From: Pseudoalteromonas piscicida
Lineage (GTDB): Bacteria > Pseudomonadota > Gammaproteobacteria > Enterobacterales > Alteromonadaceae
Length of the DNA: 64,000 nt
Reading direction: 5' to 3'
NCBI RefSeq assembly: GCF_000238315.3
Contig: NZ_CP011924.1
Span: forward strand, 2,396,501-2,460,500
Below, in pieces: positions 18,550 to 28,084 of the stretch. Every line of letters starts with the position of its first letter. Position 1 is the stretch's first letter. The notes under the pieces were generated by a model. That model made no database searches and was not told where the DNA came from. It saw only the letters and a list, made by a program, of their open reading frames with translations. The translations under genes and the position numbers were made by a program.

Positions 18550-18835
18550 CTTGTTGACTCCAGATTAATTGCCACAACTCACGCTTTTGAGCCGTACTTA
18601 GTTGTGCACTTGGTAAACTTAATTGGTTATTCTCAAGTGAAATCGTGTTACCCATGATAACCTCAATTTTTCTACCCATGACCAATTCAAAGTCCTGCAA
18701 CAAAACAGTCGGTAAAGCTATTTGCTGAAGCTCATTCGCAGCAGTAGCAACGACAGCGTTAGGATCAAGATGTGCAAATGTAGAATTTAGCTTTAGCGGT
18801 ACAATATCAAGAATATCTGCGTAAATCGGATTCAT
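18539..18835 (-). CDS. holD: DNA polymerase III psi subunit (HolD-like)
   Basis: A 98-residue protein beginning MNPIYADILDIVPLKLN and ending near QKRELWQLIWSQQ. The weak family similarity and the overlap with rimI identify it as psi, which links the clamp loader to single-strand-binding protein through chi. The start at 18835 gives a product of normal family length; the open frame continues upstream through the tRNA gene, which rules out the longer reading. Only 64 bases separate it from the 3' end of tRNA-Trp, with no terminator between. Confidence 0.82.
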   Translation of the reverse strand: MNPIYADILDIVPLKLNSTFAHLDPNAVVATAANELQQIALPTVLLQDFELVMGRKIEVIMGNTISLENNQLSLPSAQLSTAQKRELWQLIWSQQDAS

Positions 18836-18899
18836 AGCTAAGCAGTTTAATTTTTTAAGGGAGTTTACTTTGAAAATATGCGAAGTGCAAAATAAGAAG

Positions 18900-18976
18900 T
18901 GGCAGGGGCGGCAGGACTCGAACCCGCAACCATCGGTTTTGGAGACCGCTGTTCTACCAATTGGAACTACGCCCCT
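18900..18976 (-). tRNA. tRNA-Trp (anticodon CCA)
   Basis: Reading the minus strand gives an acceptor stem AGGGGCG paired with CGCCCCT, a D-arm with TAGTTCC..TTGGTAGA, an anticodon stem-loop GGTCTCCAAAACC with CCA as anticodon, a TTCGAAC T-loop, discriminator G and an encoded CCA tail. It is close to E. coli tRNA-Trp. It stands alone, upstream of holD-rimI. Confidence 0.96.
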
Positions 18977-18989
18977 GCAATGTCGACGC

Positions 18990-19017
18990 ATTATAAAGCG
19001 CTTTTTTGAAAGGTAAA
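18990..19017 (-). promoter_or_regulatory. Sigma-70 promoter of tRNA-Trp
   Basis: On the minus strand a TTTACC -35 and a perfect TATAAT -10 are separated by 16 bases. The -10 lies 13 bases before the mature 5' end of the tRNA and is followed by a GC-rich discriminator (GCGTCGAC), typical of stable-RNA promoters under stringent control. Confidence 0.75.
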
Positions 19018-19170
19018 GTGAAAAAATCACTTTTTTGATTCAACTGCTTCTAAAACAAGCAAAATGGCGAATATTTATCATATTCGCCCTTTTCTTAACC
19101 TGGGTGCTAACTCATTTTAGAGTCATGACTCCCACTCGAAGATCACAGAAGAAAAATATATCTACATAGC

Positions 19171-19190
19171 AGCTAGTTAGAAAGCTAGCT
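19171..19190. terminator. Small hairpin between tRNA-Trp and the 45-codon ORF
   Basis: AGCTAG and CTAGCT arms (7 bp with the next outer C-G pair) flank an 8-base loop. It lies 17 bases beyond the stop of the small minus-strand ORF and could be its terminator, but there is no long T run, so this is weak. Confidence 0.3.
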
Positions 19191-19207
19191 GTTCTCGATA
19201 GCATCAT

Positions 19208-19345
19208 CTATACCATGCGCAGAACTTTTTTGATTTTTTGCTGATAGTTTAGCTTTAGCCTAGGCCGAAGATTCTTGTATATCACTACGAAGCTCTTTTT
19301 CTCTTCAATACTCAGCCGTCGCAAACCCGAAGCAATTCTATGCAT
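19208..19345 (-). CDS. Putative small basic protein (45 residues)
   Basis: A short ORF starting MHRIASGLRRLSIEEKKSF. It is supported by an excellent ribosome site: GGAGG lies 6 bases before the ATG on the minus strand. The product is strongly basic (many Lys and Arg) with alternating hydrophobic positions, and has no signal peptide. I do not recognise a family. It lies in a stretch otherwise free of genes. It could be a real small protein or a chance ORF; the ribosome site is the main argument. Confidence 0.4.
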   Translation of the reverse strand: MHRIASGLRRLSIEEKKSFVVIYKNLRPRLKLNYQQKIKKVLRMV

Positions 19346-19483
19346 CTTGTGCCTCCAACTGGTCACCATACATTTTAAGTGGTTCGTCAAAACGAGAATT
19401 ACCAGCAGAGAACTTAGAGGATATTTTTTTGATTATTTTTCATACACACCTTGAAAACCATCAATACTGCTCAAAGATCACAC

Positions 19484-19502
19484 AACGAGGAATAACCTCG
19501 TT
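19484..19502 (+). promoter_or_regulatory. Perfect hairpin in the leader of the 42-codon ORF
   Basis: AACGAGG and CCTCGTT arms around an AATAA loop, ending 18 bases before the ATG at 19521. It could be a leader hairpin, an upstream terminator or an operator. Confidence 0.4.
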
Positions 19503-19520
19503 AAATAAAAGGATCAAATC

Positions 19521-19649
19521 ATGGGTTTGAAACCAGGACCAAAACCAAAAGCCAAATCGACTGGCAAGCCAGATCAACGTCGACGTGACAATAAAAAAAC
19601 GCCAGGAAACACTCCAGGCCTAAAGCCGAGTAAATCCTCAAGCAAGTAA
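19521..19649 (+). CDS. Putative small Lys/Pro-rich protein (42 residues)
   Basis: The short ORF starts at an ATG preceded by AAAAGGA at a suitable distance and encodes a very basic, low-complexity peptide beginning MGLKPGPKPKAKSTGKP. The opening GLKPGPKPK is echoed near the end as PGLKPSKSSSK, so it has an internal semi-repeat. Lys, Pro, Gly, Ser and Arg dominate and there is almost no hydrophobic residue, so it is probably disordered; nucleic-acid binding is a guess from composition. No family is recognised. The remaining 220 bases to the oxidoreductase gene look empty. Confidence 0.5.
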   Translation: MGLKPGPKPKAKSTGKPDQRRRDNKKTPGNTPGLKPSKSSSK

Positions 19650-19869
19650 CTCAACCTCAATATCGGGTCAGTGTAAGCGGTACTGACTCTTGTTGCTAAA
19701 ACCCGCTTCTGCCCCAAAATGAGTTTGCGAGAAGTCCATTTAAACGCCGTAAATCAATTTTTCATTAGAAAATATAATATTTAGGAACTCATTCACTACT
19801 TAGAAAAGTGGTATCAGTAATAACCCTTCATAATTAAATTACGAAGGGCAAACAACCAAAATGTTAAGA

Positions 19870-20916
19870 TCATATAGTGAGTATGATTTTCCCAACATGT
19901 TGTTTTTCTTGAAATTCAATTTGTGCTTTAACGATTTCCTCTAAAGGGAAGGTCTTAGCTATTAATGGCTTGATATTACCTTGTTCAATATGATGAACTA
20001 GATTACTAAAAACACTAGGTTCAAGTACCGTACAACCATAAAAGCTTAAATCCTTAAGGTACAGTGTACGTACATCTAGCTCTACCAAAGGCCCGCCTAT
20101 TGCGCCAGATACAGCGTAGCGACCTTTGGGGCGTAGAACGTCTAAAAATTCATGCCATTGGTTGCCAGCGACTAGATCTATAACCACGTCTACACTATTT
20201 TTTCCTAGTGTATCAACGAGGTTACTGTCTCTGTTAACCACCATATCAGCGCCAGGCTCTCTAACTAATTCACGCTTATTCGAGCTTGTGATAGCAATTA
20301 CTATCGCGCCACGAGCTTTAGCAAGCTGAATTGCTGCTGAGCCGACCCCTCCAGATGCGCCTGAAATCAAGACATGATCGCCTTCTTTGACTTTGGAACG
20401 GGTCAACATGTTTTCCGCGGTAGAATAAGAACACGGAAATGATGCGAGTTCTATATCATTCAACTCTGAATTTATTTTATAGGCGTGCTTTGAAGAAACG
20501 ACAGTATACTCAGAAAAACCACCATCACATTCAGACCCAAAATACCACGGAGGATTCCTATTCTCACCGTTTACATCGACAATACATGGTTCAACTAGAA
20601 CACGTTCTCCGATGCGACCTACATCAACGGAGCGACCAACTGCAACAATTTGACCGCAAACATCTGCTCCTTGGATTCTAGGAAAGCTCAGTGCGTTACC
20701 ACTCCAGCTAGCATCTTCACTGTTTTGGTCGCCTTTTGAGTACCAGCCAATACGAGTATTGATATCCGTGTTATTGACTCCTGCCGCTGATACACGAATT
20801 AATACTTCAAAGTCTCTCGGTGTTGGGACAGGAATATCGTCACGATATTCCAGCATATTATAACCACCGTGACCATTAAGTAATACAGATCTCATTGTTT
20901 TCGGTATTTTAGTCAT
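19870..20916 (-). CDS. Medium-chain dehydrogenase/reductase, quinone-oxidoreductase-like
   Basis: The 348-residue MDR protein has an N-terminal GroES-like domain (VLIRVSAAGVNNTDINTR, GADVCGQIVAVG) and a Rossmann domain with the NAD(P)-binding ISGASGGVGSAAIQLAKARG motif. Asn-Asn-Thr-Asp replaces the Cys of zinc alcohol dehydrogenases, so it is probably a zinc-independent NADPH quinone or enal reductase; the substrate is unknown. Its start overlaps the stop of the TetR gene by four bases (ATGA). The pair forms an operon that is likely autorepressed and may respond to an electrophile. Confidence 0.85.
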   Translation of the reverse strand: MTKIPKTMRSVLLNGHGGYNMLEYRDDIPVPTPRDFEVLIRVSAAGVNNTDINTRIGWYSKGDQNSEDASWSGNALSFPRIQGADVCGQIVAVGRSVDVGRIGERVLVEPCIVDVNGENRNPPWYFGSECDGGFSEYTVVSSKHAYKINSELNDIELASFPCSYSTAENMLTRSKVKEGDHVLISGASGGVGSAAIQLAKARGAIVIAITSSNKRELVREPGADMVVNRDSNLVDTLGKNSVDVVIDLVAGNQWHEFLDVLRPKGRYAVSGAIGGPLVELDVRTLYLKDLSFYGCTVLEPSVFSNLVHHIEQGNIKPLIAKTFPLEEIVKAQIEFQEKQHVGKIILTI

Positions 20917-21434
20917 ACTTTGTTCTCTGATATTAATGCCAAGATTGTGTGTTGTGCTGATTGAATCGCGTCATTTCCTATTATCGGCCACGCGCTAGAT
21001 ACTCCCTCATGAAGTAGATACAAGGGAATAGCTAAGTCTTCGCGTAAGCTTTGTACACCTAAGAAGATCTTAACCTCCTGTTTGTGATTTGTGACCGTAT
21101 CAGAGATAAGCTCATTCTCAGGGAATGCAGCAAGAGCATTCAGAGACATACAACCATTTGGCGCGTTCTCAGCCATCCAGTTCCCAAGCATGGTGAATAT
21201 ATGTTGTATAGAGCCTAACCCTGCTTCTGGAGAGTGCTCTGACAAAAACTTTAGGTAACGTTGGTGGCGATGCTGCAAAGCTCCGACAATCATCTCTTCC
21301 TTAGACGGGTAGTGTTTATACAAGGTTCTTAGGCTTACACCACAGGCGACTTTTAGTTGAGTTACACTAGGCTCAGCAAATCCATATTTGCTAAACGCTT
21401 GCTCTAAACTTGCAGCGATCTGGTCTTTTAACAT
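20913..21434 (-). CDS. TetR/AcrR-family transcriptional regulator
   Basis: The 173-residue protein has an N-terminal helix-turn-helix (YGFAEPSVTQLKVACGVSLRTLYKHYPSKEE in parts) typical of TetR, followed by a ligand-binding domain of low similarity. I choose the ATG at 21434, which has an AGG about 8 bases upstream; a TTG at 21449 would lie inside the first palindrome area. It is the first gene of a two-gene operon with the oxidoreductase, and two 20-bp palindromes lie directly upstream. Confidence 0.87.
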   Translation of the reverse strand: MLKDQIAASLEQAFSKYGFAEPSVTQLKVACGVSLRTLYKHYPSKEEMIVGALQHRHQRYLKFLSEHSPEAGLGSIQHIFTMLGNWMAENAPNGCMSLNALAAFPENELISDTVTNHKQEVKIFLGVQSLREDLAIPLYLLHEGVSSAWPIIGNDAIQSAQHTILALISENKV

Positions 21435-21449
21435 AATGAAACCTATCAA

Positions 21450-21469
21450 GGTAGAACGTTTATTTTACC
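21450..21469. promoter_or_regulatory. Candidate TetR operator 1
   Basis: GGTAGAACGTTTATTTTACC, an imperfect 20-bp palindrome with GGTA at one end and TACC at the other. It starts 16 bases upstream of the TetR start codon. Confidence 0.55.
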
Positions 21470-21475
21470 TAATAT

Positions 21476-21495
21476 GGTAGAGGGATCGCTCTACC
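21476..21495. promoter_or_regulatory. Candidate TetR operator 2
   Basis: GGTAGAGGGATCGCTCTACC, a 20-bp palindrome perfect except for one G-G pair, with the same outer GGTAGA half-site as operator 1 and centred 26 bp from it. Confidence 0.65.
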
Positions 21496-21792
21496 TATGT
21501 CAAGAAGGAGTTTCTAGTATTGGAAATATTGGGGGAAGTATAAATACTGAAATGTATTTATGAATGGGTTTAACGAGGTACGTTTTGTTATCCGTATTTT
21601 TCTAATTTAGTAAGCTCTGTAACTCACTTTTGTCCAGAAACAAGTTACAGCTTCACCATAATCGGTTTGATATATGTGAAATGAGTTGCTGTGTAGCCAA
21701 TACCCCAAAAATAGCAGGCCAGCATCACTATAAACATCACTGCGAAGAAACCAAATACCTCCGCAAGGTTTTTTAAGAAGGTAAAAATTCAT
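21496..21792. other. Intergenic stretch between the TetR operators and the guaA terminator
   Basis: About 300 bases with no supported gene. A 61-codon minus-strand frame here lacks a ribosome site. The stretch probably contains the TetR promoter at its left end; nothing else is recognised. Confidence 0.5.
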
Positions 21793-21827
21793 AAAAAAGG
21801 CCAGTCAGAAATACTGGCTGGCCTTTT
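21793..21827 (-). terminator. Intrinsic terminator of guaA
   Basis: AAAAGGCCAG and CTGGCCTTTT arms lie 42 bases beyond the guaA stop, with A and T tracts on either side. Confidence 0.85.
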
Positions 21828-21868
21828 ATTAATCTAACGAAAGCTAGGTTAGGTTTTTACAACCAAGC

Positions 21869-23443
21869 CTATTCCCACTCGATTGTCGCTGGCGGCTTAC
21901 CTGATACATCGTAAACCACGCGAGAAATACCATCGATTTCATTGATGATACGGTTTGAAACGTGGCCTAGTAGCTCGTATGGTAAGTGTGACCAACGTGC
22001 CGTCATAAAGTCGATAGTTTCAACACAACGTAGTGAGATCACCCAATCGTATTTACGTGCATCGCCCATCACGCCAACAGAGCGTACCGGTAGGAACACG
22101 GCGAATGCTTGAGATACTTTGTGGTATAGATCCGCTTTATGTAGCTCTTCAATGAAGATAGCGTCAGCACGGCGCAGTAGGTCACAGTATTCTTTCTTGA
22201 TTTCACCAAGTACACGAACACCTAGACCTGGACCTGGGAACGGGTGACGATAAAGCATGTCATAAGGCAGACCAAGCTCTAGACCAATCTTGCGAACTTC
22301 GTCTTTAAATAGTTCACGTAGTGGCTCAACCAGACCAAGCTCCATATCTTCAGGTAATCCACCCACGTTGTGGTGAGATTTGATCACATGCGCTTTACCG
22401 GTTTTTGATGCTGCCGATTCGATAACATCAGGGTAAATCGTACCTTGTGCTAGCCATTTCGCATTTAGGCGTTGGCTGGCTTGCTCATCGAACACTTCAA
22501 TAAAGGTGTGACCGATTGCTTTACGTTTGTCTTCTGGGTCGTTTAAGCCGTTAAGCGCGTTAAGGAAACGCTCTTCAGCTTCTACCTTAATGATGTTCAG
22601 ACCAAACTTATCACCGAACATATCCATTACTTGCTGGCCTTCGTTCAAGCGCAGCAGGCCATTATCAACAAATACACAGGTTAGCTTATCGCCAATCGCA
22701 CGGTGAATAAGCATTGCAACCACTGATGAATCAACACCACCAGATAAGCCAAGGATAACTTCGTCATCCCCTACTTTCTCTTTGATACGCTCAATTGCAT
22801 CTTCAATGATTTGCTCAGGCGTCCATAGTTTTTCACAACCACAGATATCAATTGCAAAGCGCTCTAGTAAACGCAAACCTTGCTGAGTGTGCGTTACTTC
22901 TGGATGGAACTGTACACCATAGAAACGCTTTTCTTCCCAAGACATTGCCGCATGAGGGCAAGTATCCGTTTTCGCTGAAGTTTTGAACGTATCTGGAATT
23001 TTAGCAACTTTATCGCCATGGCTCATCCACACGTCTAGGAAACCTGCACCATCTTCGATGTGATCTTCAATCGCTTCGAATAGCTTACAGTCACCTACTT
23101 TCTCTACTTTTGCGTAGCCGAATTCTTTTTTATCTGAGCTATGTACCTGACCACCAAGCTGCATTGCCATCGTCTGCATACCGTAACAGATACCCAGTAC
23201 AGGCACACCGGCTTCGAATACGTAATCTGGTGCTTTTGGGCTACCTTCAAGCGTTGTTGACTCTGGGCCACCTGATAGAATGATACCTTGAGGATTGAAC
23301 TCACGGATTTGCTCTTCTGTCACATCCCAAGCCCAAAGTTCACAGTAAACACCAATTTCACGTACACGACGTGCAATTAGCTGAGTGTATTGCGAACCAA
23401 AGTCTAAGATCAAAATTCGGGAATCGTGGATATCTTTGCTCAT
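21869..23443 (-). CDS. guaA: GMP synthase (glutamine-hydrolysing)
   Basis: Converts XMP to GMP with glutamine and ATP. The class I amidotransferase domain has the nucleophile Cys86 in LGICYGMQ and the His/Glu pair in VQFHPEVTH. The PP-loop ATP pyrophosphatase domain follows ([12 protein letters not shown]), then the C-terminal dimerisation domain ending PPATIEWE. The 524 residues match E. coli GuaA. It lies 105 bases behind guaB in the conserved guaBA operon. Confidence 0.98.
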   Translation of the reverse strand: MSKDIHDSRILILDFGSQYTQLIARRVREIGVYCELWAWDVTEEQIREFNPQGIILSGGPESTTLEGSPKAPDYVFEAGVPVLGICYGMQTMAMQLGGQVHSSDKKEFGYAKVEKVGDCKLFEAIEDHIEDGAGFLDVWMSHGDKVAKIPDTFKTSAKTDTCPHAAMSWEEKRFYGVQFHPEVTHTQQGLRLLERFAIDICGCEKLWTPEQIIEDAIERIKEKVGDDEVILGLSGGVDSSVVAMLIHRAIGDKLTCVFVDNGLLRLNEGQQVMDMFGDKFGLNIIKVEAEERFLNALNGLNDPEDKRKAIGHTFIEVFDEQASQRLNAKWLAQGTIYPDVIESAASKTGKAHVIKSHHNVGGLPEDMELGLVEPLRELFKDEVRKIGLELGLPYDMLYRHPFPGPGLGVRVLGEIKKEYCDLLRRADAIFIEELHKADLYHKVSQAFAVFLPVRSVGVMGDARKYDWVISLRCVETIDFMTARWSHLPYELLGHVSNRIINEIDGISRVVYDVSGKPPATIEWE

Positions 23444-23509
23444 TGATAATCTCGTTAGTTAGGAACTAAACAGGATAAAGCCGCATTGCGTCTCTATCAA
23501 AAGTAATAA

Positions 23510-23530
23510 GGGCTAGCAACTTGCTAGCCC
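23510..23530 (-). terminator. Hairpin between guaB and guaA (possible attenuator)
   Basis: The perfect 10-bp arms GGGCTAGCAA and TTGCTAGCCC have a 1-base centre, followed on the minus strand by TTATTACTTTT. The U tract is interrupted, so partial termination or mRNA processing within the operon is more likely than a full stop. Confidence 0.5.
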
Positions 23531-23548
23531 AGAAACACGCCTTGAGGC

Positions 23549-25081
<1,533 letters not shown>

Positions 25082-25149
25082 TTATGGGAGTAAATAAAAT
25101 TTAGCAAAAAATGTGATAAAGTGACTGTGAATTTTTTATGGAGGCCAAC

Positions 25150-26487
25150 ATGGGATACCCCAATAATAATAAAACCTATTCTGTATCAAGACTTAACAGA
25201 GAAATACGCTCGCTCTTAGAGCAAGGTTTTGCCTCTGTACAACTCACCGGAGAAATTTCAAACTTTGTTGCTCCGGCCTCAGGGCATTGGTATTTTTCTC
25301 TAAAAGATGACAAAGCACAGATAAAAGCGGCCATGTGGCGAGGTAATAATCGTTATTGTAACCACCGCCCGGCTAATGGTCAGCAAGTAATGGTACAAGC
25401 TAGAGTGTCAGTGTATGAACCGCGAGGCGACTATCAATTGATAGTCGAACATATGGCCCCTGCCGGTGAAGGTTTGCTCAAGCAGCAATTTGATGCCCTC
25501 AAAATGCAGCTAGCCGCAGAAGGCCTGTTTTCAGCTAGTCACAAAAAGCCTTTGCCAAGTGTCATCAATCGCGTGGGGGTCGTCACCTCAGCGACAGGCG
25601 CTGCCATCAAGGATATTTTGACCGTACTCAAACGCCGTGCCCCGCAGTTACAGGTCGTTATTTATCCGGCCCTAGTGCAAGGCGATGACGCCAAACAGCA
25701 GATTTGCAAACAAATCGCTCAAGCGAATGCTAGACGCGAGGTAGACGTATTGATCGTTGGCAGAGGTGGCGGCTCATTAGAAGACTTATGGAGCTTTAAC
25801 GAGGAATCAGTCGCAAGGGCTATTTTTGCCAGCTCAATTCCGGTGATAAGCGCAGTGGGCCATGAAATAGATACTACCATTTCCGACTATGTTGCAGATG
25901 TCAGAGCGCCAACTCCATCGGCGGCCGCCGAATTAGTGAGCCCAGACTCAGAAGCGTTAAAACAACGTACTTCGCAGTTACTACAATATCTCAATCAAGC
26001 TTTTAAACGTCGCCTTGAAGGTGCATCACAGCGTTTGGCAAATTTTGAAGCCCGACTGCAGTTACAACACCCTAAAAATCAACTAATGCAGCAAACACAG
26101 CGAGTTGATGAATTAGAGCAGCGATTAATTCGTGCTCAAGCCCATCACTTACGTCAAAAGCAATCGCAATTTCATTTGCTGCAGCATAGATTTGATCGAT
26201 TACATCCAGAGCAAAGAATCGCTCAGTTCAAACAACTGGTCGCACAACTCGGTGATAAGTTGCAGTATGCAATGGAGCAAAAGCTTAACACACAAAGACA
26301 TCAACTCGCGGTATCAAGCGCAAAACTAGATAGCGTCAGTCCACTGGCAGTGTTAGCTCGGGGCTATAGTATTGCCAAGCAGGAAGATAAAGTGATTAAG
26401 TCAGTGGCGGATGTGGACCCAGAAAAGCCGATAATTACGCAACTGGCTGATGGGGAGGTAGTGTCTATGGTAAAAGCAACCCAGTAA
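25150..26487 (+). CDS. xseA: Exodeoxyribonuclease VII large subunit
   Basis: The large subunit of the single-strand exonuclease. It has an N-terminal OB fold (VQLTGEISNFVAPASGHWYFSLKD), a catalytic core with VGVVTSATGAAIKDIL and GRGGGSLEDLWSFNEE, a long coiled coil and a C-terminal LARGYSIA segment. The ATG at 25150 has GGAGG 5-6 bases upstream and is preferred over the ATG at 25138, which overlaps that ribosome site. The divergent arrangement with guaB is the classical gammaproteobacterial one. Confidence 0.96.
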   Translation: MGYPNNNKTYSVSRLNREIRSLLEQGFASVQLTGEISNFVAPASGHWYFSLKDDKAQIKAAMWRGNNRYCNHRPANGQQVMVQARVSVYEPRGDYQLIVEHMAPAGEGLLKQQFDALKMQLAAEGLFSASHKKPLPSVINRVGVVTSATGAAIKDILTVLKRRAPQLQVVIYPALVQGDDAKQQICKQIAQANARREVDVLIVGRGGGSLEDLWSFNEESVARAIFASSIPVISAVGHEIDTTISDYVADVRAPTPSAAAELVSPDSEALKQRTSQLLQYLNQAFKRRLEGASQRLANFEARLQLQHPKNQLMQQTQRVDELEQRLIRAQAHHLRQKQSQFHLLQHRFDRLHPEQRIAQFKQLVAQLGDKLQYAMEQKLNTQRHQLAVSSAKLDSVSPLAVLARGYSIAKQEDKVIKSVADVDPEKPIITQLADGEVVSMVKATQ

Positions 26488-26495
26488 GCGGATAT

Positions 26496-26524
26496 AAAAA
26501 TGGGGAAGCGATTTCCCCATTTTT
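26496..26524. terminator. Bidirectional intrinsic terminator between xseA and cysE
   Basis: AAAAATGGGGAA and TTCCCCATTTTT arms around a short GCGAT loop lie between two convergent genes. Confidence 0.9.
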
Positions 26525-26536
26525 AATCTAATAACT

Positions 26537-27358
26537 TTACAACATCGCTGAAGTGATAGACTCATTTTCGAGCCTATCATCGTCTTCTAGGAAGTTTTGG
26601 TTCATACTCTCTGCAGGATATGGGCATGATGGCTTACCAACCACCTTAGCTGGGATCCCCACTACAGTAGTGTGCGGTGCTACAGGGCTGAGTACAACGG
26701 AACCTGCCCCAATTCGAGCGCCCTCTCCTACTTCAATGTTGCCAAGTACTTTGGCACCCGCACCAATCAATACACCAGCGCGGATTTTCGGGTGACGGTC
26801 ACCCTGCTCGTTACCCGTACCACCAAGTGTGACTGATTGCAAAATAGAAACATTATCTTCAATAACCGCGGTTTCACCAATGACTATACCAGTCGCATGG
26901 TCAAACATAATACCATGACCGACTTTACAAGCAGGATGGATGTCAACACCGAATACTTCAGAGGTTCTGCTCTGTATAAAGCGAGCCAGCTCTTTTCTAT
27001 CCTGACGCCATAAGCAGTATGCCAATCGATGTGCTTGGATTGCATGAAAACCTTTCAGATTTAAAATTACGTTGAGATAACTATCGGCAGCTGGGTCGCG
27101 ATCTTTAACGGCTTTTATATCATGTGCAACATGAGTCAGCATGGTATCGCAGTGCACAAAGGCTTGATCGAACAGCTCGCGAATTGTAAATGCTGACACC
27201 ACCGCATCCGCTAGCTTATTCGCAACGATAAAGCTTAATGCAGAACCAAGACACTCGTGATTTAAAATACTCGAGTAAACGTGACTAGCAAGCAATGGTT
27301 CGCGAGCAACCAACTCATTGGCCTCTTCGCGTAACTTATTCCAAATCTCATGTCTCAT
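26537..27358 (-). CDS. cysE: Serine O-acetyltransferase
   Basis: Makes O-acetylserine, the first step of cysteine synthesis. It has the N-terminal helical SATase domain (WNKLREEANELVAREPLLASHVYS) and then a left-handed beta-helix of hexapeptide repeats (HPACKVGHGIMFDHATGIVIGE, IGAGAKVLGNIEVGEGA read in parts) with the catalytic His/Asp region. It ends in an extended tail. The 273 residues match E. coli CysE. It is a single-gene unit. Confidence 0.97.
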   Translation of the reverse strand: MRHEIWNKLREEANELVAREPLLASHVYSSILNHECLGSALSFIVANKLADAVVSAFTIRELFDQAFVHCDTMLTHVAHDIKAVKDRDPAADSYLNVILNLKGFHAIQAHRLAYCLWRQDRKELARFIQSRTSEVFGVDIHPACKVGHGIMFDHATGIVIGETAVIEDNVSILQSVTLGGTGNEQGDRHPKIRAGVLIGAGAKVLGNIEVGEGARIGAGSVVLSPVAPHTTVVGIPAKVVGKPSCPYPAESMNQNFLEDDDRLENESITSAML

Positions 27359-27601
27359 GTGACGAACTTCCGATAATACTGATACTTCTCATAGTGTAAC
27401 GCTTAGAGTCATTAAGTGTCATGTATTATAAAAAATCAGGCTTCAAACACTTGGTTATATCTAATAACCAACCAACATATTTTAGTACGGTTTTAAATGC
27501 CCTCTGTTGGACCAAAGATTCTTACAATTTAGCACTGTCGAACTGAGTAGATCTTCGTATAATAACGCCCCATTGAATACTACCAACGCGGGATCGCTAA
27601 T

Positions 27602-28009
27602 ATGTCGATAAAGATCAAGACAACGGATACCAACAAACCAAATGGCACAGGGCTTGCGCGGATAATCAAAGCAACGCATTGCTCAGCGAAAGGAATGAAA
27701 GCAGCCTATAAAGAAGAGTCGGCATTTAGACAAGAAACGTGGTTACTGGTGGCAAGTCTTCCTTTATCAATCATATTGGCGCAAAGTATTGCTCAGTGGG
27801 CCTTATTGGTTGGTAGTGTGCTGTTGATATTAGTTATAGAACTTATCAACTCAGCAATCGAAGCGCTGACAGATAGAGTGAGTACCGAACACCACTTACT
27901 ATCTGGTCGTGCAAAAGATATGGCATCAGCGGCCGTTACGCTGACATTATTAATTAGCTCGTTAATTTGGATAGCCGCTGCAGTGGAGTGGTTCAACACT
28001 ATAACCTAA
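27602..28009 (+). CDS. dgkA: Diacylglycerol kinase
   Basis: A small integral-membrane kinase that recycles diacylglycerol to phosphatidic acid. The 135-residue protein has a basic N-terminal extension, an amphipathic segment with AYKEESAFRQETW, and three membrane helices; the conserved IELINSAIEALTDRVS motif contains the catalytic and metal-binding glutamates. Terminated by a strong hairpin. Confidence 0.95.
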   Translation: MSIKIKTTDTNKPNGTGLARIIKATHCSAKGMKAAYKEESAFRQETWLLVASLPLSIILAQSIAQWALLVGSVLLILVIELINSAIEALTDRVSTEHHLLSGRAKDMASAAVTLTLLISSLIWIAAAVEWFNTIT

Positions 28010-28031
28010 CATTACGCGTGGTTTTGACACA

Positions 28032-28067
28032 AAAAAATGGCGGCTAAATTTTTAGCCGCCATTTTTT
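28032..28067. terminator. Bidirectional intrinsic terminator between dgkA and the M16 protease
   Basis: The arms AAAAAATGGCGGCTAAA and TTTAGCCGCCATTTTTT are perfectly complementary over 17 bp with a 2-base centre. Confidence 0.92.
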
Positions 28068-28084
28068 ATTAAGCTGAATAATCG

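Noticed and set aside
18900..18976. tRNA-Trp as an integration site for a genomic island
   Set aside because: The 3' end of the tRNA faces holD-rimI, which are core genes, and no integrase or repeated tRNA 3' end is seen.
19870..21434. TetR/oxidoreductase pair as part of a resistance island
   Set aside because: No transposase, integrase or flanking repeat, and no obvious shift in composition; a simple two-gene operon explains it.
21607..21792. Minus-strand 61-codon ORF after the guaA terminator
   Set aside because: No Shine-Dalgarno sequence and the start abuts the terminator hairpin; product has no recognisable feature.
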